Source: an uncultured Prevotellaceae bacterium (lineage in GTDB: Bacteria; Bacteroidota; Bacteroidia; Bacteroidales; Muribaculaceae). From it: DNA of 64,000 nt. The position numbers were made by a program, and so were the translations under genes. The DNA lies in the NCBI GenBank assembly GCA_947169265.1, contig CAMVPC010000007.1, positions 37,731-101,730 on the forward strand, in the 5' to 3' direction. The notes under the pieces were generated by a model that worked only from the letters and a program-made list of their open reading frames with translations, was not told the DNA's origin and made no database searches. Every line of letters begins with the position of its first letter. Positions within the stretch are counted from its first letter, which is position 1. Below, in pieces: positions 1-9,280 of this stretch.

Positions 1-2
1 CC

Positions 3-800
3 GGTGCCACCGGTGTGATGGGCCGCGTCATCGTCAAGCGCCTGGCCGAGCAGGGCAAGCCGCTGCTGCTGGCTTGCCGCAGCATGAAAAGCGGCGAGGA
101 ACTGGCCTCGTCGTTGCGTCAAGAGAGCGGTAACGCCGACATTACGGCGATGTTGCTCGACTTGAGCTCGTTTGCCGACGTCAAGCAATTCGTTGAGCAG
201 GTGCGCAAGATGAACCGCCCCGTGGCGGCGCTCATCAACAATGCGGCCCACCTGTCGCGCAAGCGCGAGAAGACCGTCGACGGCTACGAGCGCACCATCC
301 AAGTGAACTTCCTGAGCACCGCGCTGCTGTCGCTGCTCTTCAAGCCGCTGATGATTGAAAACGGTCGCATCGTGATGACCACATCGCCCACGCGCAATTT
401 CACGTCGCTGCCCTACGAATTTCCGGCCGTGAACAACTATGTGCCGTTCACCACCTTTGCCCAAAGCAAGCTGGCCCTGACGCTGTTTTCCATTTATCTA
501 TCGACCACTTTGCGTCACAGCAGCATCAACGTGAACTGCGCCGACCCCGGGCTAATCAACACGGGCTTGCTGTCGCTGGGCAACTGGATGTACAAGGTGA
601 GCGACCGCCTCAGCCACACGCTCATCCACAATCCCGAGGATGGCGCCATCGCCACGCTTCGCGCGCTGGAATCGAGCGACACCGGCTTCATTTTCAAGGG
701 CCTGGACCGTCAGGTGAAGGTGTCGACGTTGCTCAAGAACCGCGAGGTGTTTGCTAAGCTATGCACCGACACGATGCGCATTCTCAAGAAATACCTCTAA
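3..800 (+). CDS. SDR-family NAD(P)-binding oxidoreductase, 5' truncated by window edge
   Basis: Frame is open from base 3 (GATGVMGRVIVKRL, Rossmann glycine motif); INNAA motif and YVPFTTFAQSKLAL (Y..xK-like) are present; stop at 800. Confidence 0.8.
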   Translation, partial: GATGVMGRVIVKRLAEQGKPLLLACRSMKSGEELASSLRQESGNADITAMLLDLSSFADVKQFVEQVRKMNRPVAALINNAAHLSRKREKTVDGYERTIQVNFLSTALLSLLFKPLMIENGRIVMTTSPTRNFTSLPYEFPAVNNYVPFTTFAQSKLALTLFSIYLSTTLRHSSINVNCADPGLINTGLLSLGNWMYKVSDRLSHTLIHNPEDGAIATLRALESSDTGFIFKGLDRQVKVSTLLKNREVFAKLCTDTMRILKKYL

Positions 801-818
801 CGCAGAACAGCAACTTCA

Positions 819-1463
819 ATGGCGAACAAGATACCGGGAATCAATAATTTACTCTTCGACCAGGGCGGTGTGATTGTGGACCTCGACCGCAACCGGTGCT
901 TGAAGGCCCTCGAGGAACTGGGCATGGAGCACCCCGAGGAGATGATAGGGCTTTACCTGCAGGCCGGCCCGTTCCGGGCCCTGGAGGCCGGCGCGATGAG
1001 CGTGGACGAGTTCCACGCGGCTGTGTCGCCCTATTTTCCCGTCGGCGTGACCACCGAAGCCATCGACGCGGCTTTCTCGTCGTTCATCGTGGGGATTCCC
1101 CGTCACCGCCTCGCCACACTGCGGGCGTTGCGGGAGCGTTACCGCACCTATATCCTGTCGAACACCAACCCCATCATGTTCAACGGTGTCATCGCGCGGG
1201 CGTTTGCCCAGGAGGGACTCGACGTGCACGCTTATTTCGACGGCATCACAGTGAGCTACGAAGCGGGCTACAACAAGCCCGACCGCGGCATCTTCGACTA
1301 CGCGATTTCAACGATGGGCATCGTGCCGGCCGAAACGCTCTTCCTCGACGACGGTCAGGAGAACCTCGACGCGGCGGCGGCGCTCGGTTTCCACACTTTG
1401 CTGGTGCCCGCCGGAGCTGAGTTCGGACATTTGCTGCAGGCGCTCGAGGAACAATCCCGCTAA
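819..1463 (+). CDS. HAD-superfamily hydrolase (haloacid dehalogenase-like)
   Basis: LLFDQGGVIVDLDRNR motif I variant, YILSNTNP motif II, NKPDRGIF and FLDDGQENLDAA motifs. Confidence 0.85.
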   Translation: MANKIPGINNLLFDQGGVIVDLDRNRCLKALEELGMEHPEEMIGLYLQAGPFRALEAGAMSVDEFHAAVSPYFPVGVTTEAIDAAFSSFIVGIPRHRLATLRALRERYRTYILSNTNPIMFNGVIARAFAQEGLDVHAYFDGITVSYEAGYNKPDRGIFDYAISTMGIVPAETLFLDDGQENLDAAAALGFHTLLVPAGAEFGHLLQALEEQSR

Positions 1464-1517
1464 ATCAAATAAATAGTATAGTAATAACCCCCAATTTCAA
1501 AAAACAAGACAAACAAG

Positions 1518-1991
1518 ATGAAAAAATTAGTGATGTTTGCCGTGGCCGTTATGGTGGCCTTCAGCGGCTTGTCGGTTACTCTCGACGACCTGTACAAGTA
1601 TGTGGAGAAATGCGGCGGCTCGGTCATAGAGTTGCCCCAAGAGATGATGGCCATGATGATGCAGCAGCAAGCGGGCAAGGAAGCCCAGGGGCTCAAGGAC
1701 ATCGAAAGCATGAAGATGGGCATGATCGAAAACGCCACCAAGGAGCAGAAAATCGGCCTCAAAGCCATTGTCGACCAGGGCATTGAAGGTTACACCGACA
1801 TGAACGAGATGCTCGCCGCCATGGGACAGAAGAACGACGACGAGAGCGTGAAGATTCTCTTCAAGATGGATCCCAAGACCGAGAAGTTCACGAGCTTTGT
1901 CATTGTCACGCTCGAAGACCAGGACAACTCAATAGGCGTGGTCCAGATGGACGGACAGCTTACGCTCGACGATCTGTCGAAGATGAAATAA
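1518..1991 (+). CDS. Small exported protein, DUF4252-like
   Basis: N-terminal signal-like segment MKKLVMFAVAVMVAFSG; Met-rich short protein. Family assignment is tentative. Confidence 0.45.
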   Translation: MKKLVMFAVAVMVAFSGLSVTLDDLYKYVEKCGGSVIELPQEMMAMMMQQQAGKEAQGLKDIESMKMGMIENATKEQKIGLKAIVDQGIEGYTDMNEMLAAMGQKNDDESVKILFKMDPKTEKFTSFVIVTLEDQDNSIGVVQMDGQLTLDDLSKMK

Positions 1992-2012
1992 GGCTATCGG
2001 CGACCGGTAACA

Positions 2013-3914
2013 ATGAGCGGCATTTCGGTGTTAACCGAACTGCAACGCCAGCGCCGGCTGCTCGTGACCGAACAGGAACACGAGCGGTTGGAATATGCGC
2101 GCCAGGCCGAGCAATGGGGCGTGGAGCGTTGCGTGGCACGGGGTATCGCATGGTACCCCGTGTCGAGCGGTCGTGCCCATTACAATTCGCTCAACCAACT
2201 CGTGGCCGAAGTCACGCGCCCTGTCGAAGAGACCGACGTTCCCGACGATGAGGACGAACAGCAATTTGAGCCGGGCCGCCAGGTGGCGTTTTTCCATGTG
2301 AGCGGCAACGGTGAGGTGTCCTACCTCAAGCCCAAGGCGACGGTAAACTATGTGCGCGGGAACTCGATGGTGCTCGCCATCGACCATGAGGCCGCCACGG
2401 TGCTGAGCAATAACGACGGCCGATTGGGCATCCAGCTCATGGCCGACGAAACCACACACCGCCTCATGCTCGAAGCTATCGACCGCGTGATGGCCGCGCG
2501 CGGCGACCGCCTGGCCTACTTGCGCGACTTGTTCTATCTCACGTCGCCACGCACGGCGCGCTTCTCGTTTGCTCCGATGCGATTTCCGTGGCTCAACGCC
2601 AGTCAGGAGCACGCCGTGAACGAGGTGCTCAGCGCCAAGGACGTGGCCATTGTGCACGGTCCGCCGGGCACGGGCAAGACGACGACGCTCGTCGAGGCCA
2701 TCACCGAGACGTTGCGTCGCGAGAGCCAGGTGCTGGTGTGCGCGCAGAGCAATATGGCCGTCGACTGGATTAGCGAGAAACTGATGGAGCGCGGCATCGA
2801 GGTGTTGCGTGTGGGCAATCCCATGCGAGTGAACGACAAGATGCTGTCGCTCACTTACGAGCGGCGCTTCGAGAGCCACCCCGACTATCCGCAGCTGTGG
2901 GCGATGCGCAAGGCGATGCGCTCGATGCAGGGCAAGCGCGGACGAGGAGAGAGCGTGCACCAGCAGCTCGACCGCTTGCGCAACCGGGCCAACGAGATTG
3001 AGCTTCGCATCCACAATTCCATCATGGACCATTGCCGCGTGGTAGCCTCGACACTCGCAGGCAGCGCGAACCGCGTGCTCGACGGCACGACCTTCGGCAC
3101 ACTGTTTATCGACGAGGCCGCGCAAGCGCTCGAGGCGGCATGCTGGATTGCCATCCGCCGTTGCCGGCGCGTGGTGCTCGCCGGCGACCACTGCCAGCTT
3201 CCTCCCACCATCAAGAGCGTGGAAGCCCTCAAGGGCGGGCTGGGAACGACGCTCATGGAGCGCGTGGTGGCGACGCACCCCGAGGCCGTAACGCTGCTGC
3301 GCGTGCAGTACCGCATGCATGAGGCCATCATGCGTTTCTCGAGCGACTGGTTCTACGGGGGCCGCGTCGAGGCGCATCCGTCGGTGAGAAACCGGAGCAT
3401 CCTCGACTACGACACGCCCGTCGAATGGATTGACACCGGCGTCACCGCCGACGAGGACGAGGACTTCAAGGAAGACGTGGTGAACGCCACCCGGGGGCGC
3501 ATCAACCGCGGCGAGGCGGCGCTGACCATCGCCACGCTTGAGGGCCTCGTGGAGCGCCTCGGACGGCACCATTTCGTCGAGGAGCGCATGGACGTGGGCA
3601 TCATCTCCCCCTATCGCGCCCAGGTGCAGTACCTTCGCCGCTTGCTCAAGCACAGCGCGGCGCTCAAGCCGTTGCGACAGTACATCACCGTCAACACGGT
3701 GGACGGCTTCCAGGGACAGGAGCGAGACATCATCGTGGTGAGCCTCGTGCGGAGCAACGAGCAGGGCCAAATAGGTTTCCTGCGCGACTTGCGGCGCATG
3801 AACGTGGCTATGACGCGCGCCCGCATGAAACTCATCGTGCTGGGCAACGCCACCACGCTTCGCCGCCACGGTTTTTACCGCAAGCTCTACGACTACATTC
3901 GCGGTTTGCAATAA
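2013..3914 (+). CDS. SF1 DNA/RNA helicase, IGHMBP2/AAA_11-AAA_12 type
   Basis: Walker A HGPPGTGKTTT, FIDEAAQALE, LAGDHCQLPPTI, VNTVDGFQGQERDIIVVSLVRSN, NVAMTRAR. Confidence 0.93.
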   Translation: MSGISVLTELQRQRRLLVTEQEHERLEYARQAEQWGVERCVARGIAWYPVSSGRAHYNSLNQLVAEVTRPVEETDVPDDEDEQQFEPGRQVAFFHVSGNGEVSYLKPKATVNYVRGNSMVLAIDHEAATVLSNNDGRLGIQLMADETTHRLMLEAIDRVMAARGDRLAYLRDLFYLTSPRTARFSFAPMRFPWLNASQEHAVNEVLSAKDVAIVHGPPGTGKTTTLVEAITETLRRESQVLVCAQSNMAVDWISEKLMERGIEVLRVGNPMRVNDKMLSLTYERRFESHPDYPQLWAMRKAMRSMQGKRGRGESVHQQLDRLRNRANEIELRIHNSIMDHCRVVASTLAGSANRVLDGTTFGTLFIDEAAQALEAACWIAIRRCRRVVLAGDHCQLPPTIKSVEALKGGLGTTLMERVVATHPEAVTLLRVQYRMHEAIMRFSSDWFYGGRVEAHPSVRNRSILDYDTPVEWIDTGVTADEDEDFKEDVVNATRGRINRGEAALTIATLEGLVERLGRHHFVEERMDVGIISPYRAQVQYLRRLLKHSAALKPLRQYITVNTVDGFQGQERDIIVVSLVRSNEQGQIGFLRDLRRMNVAMTRARMKLIVLGNATTLRRHGFYRKLYDYIRGLQ

Positions 3915-3928
3915 ACTATTTACGGAAC

Positions 3929-5284
3929 ATGCAGCGCGACGCCATTGATTTCGGGAAAACGAATGTCTCCCGGCTCTTTGCCAAGATGTTCTTTCCCACG
4001 CTCATGGGATTGCTCTTCGGCTCGTTGCTCAATATTGCCGACGGCATCTTTGTGGGGCGAGGCGTGGGGAGTGACGCGCTTGCAGCCATCAATGTCGCGG
4101 CACCCGTGTTCTTGATAACGACCGGCGTGTCGCTGATGTTTGCTACGGGAGTGAGTATCGTGGCCTCCATCCACATGTCGCGCAAAAATTTCAAGGCGGC
4201 CAACATCAACATCACCCAGGCGCTCACGGTTCCGTTACTGCTCATGACAATTGTCCTCGCCGTCATCGACTGTTTCCCGAGGACTGTCACGTTTCTCTTC
4301 GGCGGGTCGGAACGATTGGTCCCGCTGGTGACCGACTATCTCATCTGGGTGTCACCATCGATGCTGATGTGTGTTGTCCTGTTTGTGGGCATGTTTGCCG
4401 TCAGGCTCGACGGCTCGCCCAATTTTGCCATGGCGGTCAATATCTTTGAGGCCGTGCTCAACATCATTCTCGACTATGTGTTTGTCTTCCCGCTGGGCAT
4501 GGGCATCAAGGGGGCAGCCATCGCCACCAGCATCGCGTCGATACTCTCGGCCGCCCTGGTGCTGGTGTATATGTTCTTCTTCACCAAAACCATAGGGTTC
4601 TATCGGCCCAAGTTCAGCGCCAAGGCCATTCGGCTTACCGCACGCAATGTGGGCTACATGTGCAGGATGGGCTTCTCCACATTCCTGGGCGAGACGGCCA
4701 TTTGCTGCACGATGATAGTGGGTAATTTTATGTTTATGCGCTATTTGCGAGAAGACGGCGTGGCGGCCTTCTCGGTGGCGTGCTACCTGTTCCCGCTGGT
4801 GTTCATGGCCGGCAACGCCGTGGCGCAGTCGTCGCAACCCATCATCAGCTACAATCACGGCCAGGGCAACAAGGAGCGCGTGCGGCGCACGTTCAAGATA
4901 GCGCTCATCGTCTCCAGTGTGATGGGGGTTCTCATCACTATCTTGGGCGTCACGGCGAGTCCCCTGCTCGTGGATATGTTTCTTGAGCCGGGCATCGCGG
5001 CGTGGAAGATCGCGGTCGACGGTTTCCCGCTTTACGCCACCTGTTTTGTGTTTTTCACGCTCAACATTGTGCTCATCGGCTACTTCCAGAGCATTGAGCG
5101 GTCGAGGCGCGCCACCTTGTTCATGCTGTTGCGGGGATATGTGCTCGTCATTCCCAGCTTCCTGATTCTGCCTCGGCTGCTGGGCCCGGCGGGGCTGTGG
5201 CTCGCCATCCCCGTGGCCGAGACACTCACGTTCGTCACCACTATCATCACCATGGCGTTGCCGCTAAAACACCACTCTCGATAG
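3929..5284 (+). CDS. MATE family efflux transporter
   Basis: About 12 hydrophobic segments; FPTLMGLLFGSLLNIADGIFVGRGVGSDALAAINVAAPV is typical of MATE N-termini. Confidence 0.9.
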   Translation: MQRDAIDFGKTNVSRLFAKMFFPTLMGLLFGSLLNIADGIFVGRGVGSDALAAINVAAPVFLITTGVSLMFATGVSIVASIHMSRKNFKAANINITQALTVPLLLMTIVLAVIDCFPRTVTFLFGGSERLVPLVTDYLIWVSPSMLMCVVLFVGMFAVRLDGSPNFAMAVNIFEAVLNIILDYVFVFPLGMGIKGAAIATSIASILSAALVLVYMFFFTKTIGFYRPKFSAKAIRLTARNVGYMCRMGFSTFLGETAICCTMIVGNFMFMRYLREDGVAAFSVACYLFPLVFMAGNAVAQSSQPIISYNHGQGNKERVRRTFKIALIVSSVMGVLITILGVTASPLLVDMFLEPGIAAWKIAVDGFPLYATCFVFFTLNIVLIGYFQSIERSRRATLFMLLRGYVLVIPSFLILPRLLGPAGLWLAIPVAETLTFVTTIITMALPLKHHSR

Positions 5285-5300
5285 TGCTCCATAGAACTAA

Positions 5301-5338
5301 TGAGGCGGGAGTGGGTCACTCGGCCCGCTCCCGCCTCA
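5301..5338. terminator. Bidirectional intrinsic terminator/hairpin between convergent genes
   Basis: TGAGGCGGGAG...CTCCCGCCTCA 11-bp inverted repeat between MATE (+) and the dockerin protein (-). Confidence 0.6.
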
Positions 5339-5356
5339 ATCGTTATTGTCTCATTC

Positions 5357-8300
5357 CTAATTGAGCAGAATGTTATAGAGGGCGGTCACATCGGCACCGC
5401 TCACGACACCATCGCCGTTCACGTCGGCATCGCCGCTTACGATGGCGTTATCAAGCAGCACGTTGTAGAGAGCCGTCACGTCGGCACCGCTCACCACGCC
5501 ATCGCCGTTCACGTCGCCGCGCAGGACGGTTGAACCCGTAATGCCTGTCACATAGACGTAGGCGTTGGTGACGAAGGTGCCGAGATTATTGGGACCCACG
5601 GCAACCCATCCGGTGGTGGGGTTGAGCACGGCGCCCGCTGGTTGTGTAATGGTGCCGAACAGGTTCTCATAGACGTACATCGAGGCTTTTTTGTAGCTGT
5701 TAGCTTGCACCGCGGCATTGTCGCCGGCCACGGTGAGGTTATTGGCGACGAAAGCTGGGGCATTGCACCAGGTGCGGATAATCACCGAGCCGTCCACGGT
5801 AAGATTCTTGGCGACAAATGCCGATGTGGTGCTGCCGCCAATCGTGGACTCGAAGAGTCCGTCGCCCGTGAAGTAAGTGTCATCGCCATCAAAGCGCGCG
5901 CCGCCACTCACGGCGATGGCCGAGCGCACATCGACCACGAGTGCGGGAATCTCGCTGAGGATGCTGCCAGTGATGGAATTGCCGCGCAGCGTGAGCGTGC
6001 CACCCTGCGAGTTGCCGACGTAGGTCACTGTTCCGTCACCCAGCACGTCGGCGGCATTGTTCGTGTTGACTTGTGTGCCGGCAATCCACAACGGGTATCT
6101 TTCGCCGTTCACCGTCACGCGGCAGGTGGCTTCCACGCCGTTCACGTTGAGGGTGATAACGGCGCTCTCGCCCATCATGTCCTCGTTGTCGGTCATCGTC
6201 ACCACATAGGTGCGCTTGTTGTTGTCGTAGGCTACGGTGGCCACCTCCTCGTTGCTGCTCGTCACGGTGGTGCGCCCGTCGGTGTTATACTGGCGCCAAG
6301 CCTCTTCCATGTTGCTGGTGATAGTCAGGTCGAGGGTGCCTCCCGGTGCCACTTCGGCCTCGGCGGGCTCGATGTTCAAGCTGTAGATTGGTTTTTCCAC
6401 CACCCGCACTTTGAGGTAGTCATATCCTTGTGTTACGCCGTTCACCTCGTGGTACACGGTGAAGGAATAGGTGTGGTTAGTGAGCATTTCGCTCGTGCCG
6501 GGTATGAGCGTGATGGTGCGATTGGCCTTATCGACGGTGAACGAGGGTAGTCGTGCAGCCTGGCCTGCATAAGACGGGAATGGACCCTGCACCGTGTAGT
6601 ACTTCACTTTCACGTCGCCGGGCAGCGTGGCGCGCGCCGGGAACACGGTGAAGGGTATTCCTTCCACTTTGTTGTTGTAGTTGAAGAGGGTATCGCGATT
6701 GTTGACGAAGAGCTGGTAGGGCAGGAATGAACCGTCGTCCTCGCTCACGTTAAGATATATCTGTTGGCCGCGCACGACGGGGTCCTCGCCGCCGTCGGCA
6801 AAGAGATCCACAATCAAGGCCAGCTGGTTAGAGCCGCTAATGAGCGGTTTCATATACACGGTGGTGTAGCGCGTGTTGTCGTTCAGCGGCGTCGTGCAAG
6901 CCGAGTTGGCGTAGAGTGCGCAGTAGTTGTGACTCGTCGAGCCGTCGTAGTAGGCCGAGATGCTGAAATCCTTGCCGCGGATGCCGGGGAAGTCGGTGGC
7001 GTTGGCCGGCACGGGGTTGACGGTGAGCTTCACCACACCATTTTTCTTCGTGGTGTAAGTGACGTGCCCATCCAGGTACTCCATCTCCACAAAGTTGCTG
7101 CCCATGGGCGTGAGCGTCACATTGAGGCCCTTGGTGAGCGTATTGGTGTCAAACAATATTGTGTTGTAAGCGCGCCGGTATCCGGCCAAGTAGGTCGCCG
7201 TCTTCTTGAATCGCGTCACCACATAGTTGATGGCCCCCTGCGTACCGCCGTTGAGCGTCAAGGAGCCGTTGCTGGTGGGCGACACGGCATTTTGCCACCA
7301 ACTTTCGTCATAAGACGCTCCGACGAACTGGTCGAACTGCGTTTCGTTCAGCAAGATGTACTCCTGGGAGGAGCGCGCGTTAGTCACGTTAATCTTTCCG
7401 GCGCTCAGCGCCAGCGTGGGCTTGACGGGGTCGTTCCAGTTTTCGAGCTTGTGCACATAGTACTGTTGCGTTGCCAACTCGCCAAGATAACCATCGACCG
7501 TCACTTCGGCTGTCATATAGCAGTTCACGTCCTGCTCGGTGAAGGTGTAGCTCCACACCGAGCCGGCTACCTCCTCCTCGGCCACGACTGCGCTGGTACC
7601 GGTGGTGGGGTTCCGCCTGACGACCCTCACGGTCTTGGCGAGTGTCTCGTAGGTGGTATAGACGTAAGGCAACAGTGGCGACAAATTCACCTGCATGGTG
7701 TCGCCCGGCACAGCTTCCTTGGTGCCTCCGCTACCCGCTCTAAGGAGAAATGGGTTGTTGGCGCCTGTGATAGTCTGGATATTAGGTTTCCTTAGCCTCA
7801 CGTAGTTGCTGAACGGCGTGCCGCTATGCAGGCCGAAGTACTCGAAGTCGTCATGGACCACTTTCACGCCGGGAAATATACCTTCATGCCCCGACAACAT
7901 ACCGTAAACCTCGGTGGGGCGCAGCAGGTTGATACTCGGCTCGTGAATGTCACTTTCAGTCATATACTTGGCGAGAATCGGGAACTGTGTGCCGTAAGCT
8001 TCGTAGATACTGTTGTCGAGCGAGGGAGCGATGTTGATGGTTAGCGCCGTGATGCCGTTGCCGTTATTGCCCCGTGCAACGAGCTTGTAGCCGCCCAAGA
8101 TGACGGTGCGCGTATTGATGCCGTCGATGCCGCCCACGGCCAGCACGTTGCTTTGCATCGTGGTGCCCTCGAGTTTCACGGTGCCGGTGTGCTTGTTGCC
8201 CATGATGCCGTAAGAACTCTGGCCTATGGTCCGCACATTGGCATGTTGCAGCCTAAGCATGTCACTGCAATAGATGCCCGTCTGGATGCCGATGACCTCA

Positions 8301-9091
8301 AGCGTGCAATTCGAGGCATTAAAGTCATGGCACGAGACGCAGGCATAGGTGCTGCGCTGGTGGTCTTCAGTCACATAAATCCTGCCGCCCGTGAAATTGA
8401 TGTCCTGGTTGGCCGAGATTGCCGGGCCTTCATAGTTGTCAATCTGGTTGTAGTAGCCACCGCCTATGTTGACCGTGTTCACGTTCCAGATGGGACCTTT
8501 CACGATGGTGTTGCTGTTGTCGCCATCGACGCTGAACAAGTTGATGGTGTGGCCTTCCTCCCACGAGTCAACGGCGGCCTTAGCTCCCTCAATGTTCACT
8601 GCGCTGTTCGAGAAAGTGATATACGAGCCGTTCTTGGCCACGATGGCGTCCTCGGTGAGTCCCTTGAACGTCGCCGAGCTGTTTTCCACCACCAGTTGCC
8701 CGCCATGCAGACCTAAGGCGTAGGTGCTGCCGATGACATTGACATAACCGTTGCCGCGAATGACCAAGCTCTTGGCGTTCACGGCGGTCATAAACCGTTC
8801 GTCTTGGCTCACGATAAGCTTGGCACCATTGTTGACTATGATGGTCACCTCGGTGTTAGGGGCGTAAACCTCGGCAAGGTTCACGTTGTTGTAGATGTTC
8901 ATTGTGAATGCATTGCCCTCGATTTTCACATGCTTGCCCGAGCAGTTCGCATTCAAATAATCGGAAGTGCAGCCCGTGCCGCTCAGCGTCACATATTCAT
9001 AGGCATGTGCGGCCTGACTTGCGAAACAAACCAGCATGGCTGCCAAAAGCATTGGTAACCAGTGTTTTCGGTGTTTGTAATCCTGTCCCAT
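5357..9091 (-). CDS. Large secreted protein with C-terminal dockerin-like (EF-hand pair) module
   Basis: Signal peptide MLLAAMLVCFASQAAHA; beta-helix-like N-terminal half; C-terminus GDVNGDGVVSGADVTALYNVLLD...DVNGDGVVSGADVTALYNILLN. Confidence 0.8.
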   Translation of the reverse strand: MGQDYKHRKHWLPMLLAAMLVCFASQAAHAYEYVTLSGTGCTSDYLNANCSGKHVKIEGNAFTMNIYNNVNLAEVYAPNTEVTIIVNNGAKLIVSQDERFMTAVNAKSLVIRGNGYVNVIGSTYALGLHGGQLVVENSSATFKGLTEDAIVAKNGSYITFSNSAVNIEGAKAAVDSWEEGHTINLFSVDGDNSNTIVKGPIWNVNTVNIGGGYYNQIDNYEGPAISANQDINFTGGRIYVTEDHQRSTYACVSCHDFNASNCTLEVIGIQTGIYCSDMLRLQHANVRTIGQSSYGIMGNKHTGTVKLEGTTMQSNVLAVGGIDGINTRTVILGGYKLVARGNNGNGITALTINIAPSLDNSIYEAYGTQFPILAKYMTESDIHEPSINLLRPTEVYGMLSGHEGIFPGVKVVHDDFEYFGLHSGTPFSNYVRLRKPNIQTITGANNPFLLRAGSGGTKEAVPGDTMQVNLSPLLPYVYTTYETLAKTVRVVRRNPTTGTSAVVAEEEVAGSVWSYTFTEQDVNCYMTAEVTVDGYLGELATQQYYVHKLENWNDPVKPTLALSAGKINVTNARSSQEYILLNETQFDQFVGASYDESWWQNAVSPTSNGSLTLNGGTQGAINYVVTRFKKTATYLAGYRRAYNTILFDTNTLTKGLNVTLTPMGSNFVEMEYLDGHVTYTTKKNGVVKLTVNPVPANATDFPGIRGKDFSISAYYDGSTSHNYCALYANSACTTPLNDNTRYTTVYMKPLISGSNQLALIVDLFADGGEDPVVRGQQIYLNVSEDDGSFLPYQLFVNNRDTLFNYNNKVEGIPFTVFPARATLPGDVKVKYYTVQGPFPSYAGQAARLPSFTVDKANRTITLIPGTSEMLTNHTYSFTVYHEVNGVTQGYDYLKVRVVEKPIYSLNIEPAEAEVAPGGTLDLTITSNMEEAWRQYNTDGRTTVTSSNEEVATVAYDNNKRTYVVTMTDNEDMMGESAVITLNVNGVEATCRVTVNGERYPLWIAGTQVNTNNAADVLGDGTVTYVGNSQGGTLTLRGNSITGSILSEIPALVVDVRSAIAVSGGARFDGDDTYFTGDGLFESTIGGSTTSAFVAKNLTVDGSVIIRTWCNAPAFVANNLTVAGDNAAVQANSYKKASMYVYENLFGTITQPAGAVLNPTTGWVAVGPNNLGTFVTNAYVYVTGITGSTVLRGDVNGDGVVSGADVTALYNVLLDNAIVSGDADVNGDGVVSGADVTALYNILLN

Positions 9092-9209
9092 AATAATCTG
9101 TATTTAAGTGCAAAACAATTCCAATGCGCTAAAATAGTAAAAAACACACAAATATCCTATAAAAATGCATAAAAAATATATACCCGCTCAGTCCTCCCGC
9201 CGCCCTAAA

Positions 9210-9254
9210 CGACTACGTGCGGCACATCGTCGATAATGTGCCGCACGTGGTCGT
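9210..9254 (-). terminator. Intrinsic terminator-like hairpin downstream of the nuclease gene
   Basis: CGACTACGTGCGGCACAT-N8-ATGTGCCGCACGTGGTCG inverted repeat directly after the stop of the minus-strand gene. Confidence 0.6.
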
Positions 9255-9280
9255 TTTCGTGCTTTATCGCGGGAATGTCG

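Noticed and set aside
2031-3911. 626-aa minus-strand ORF opposite the helicase
   Set aside because: Antisense to a clearly conserved SF1 helicase; low-complexity His/Val/Ala composition typical of GC-rich antisense frames.
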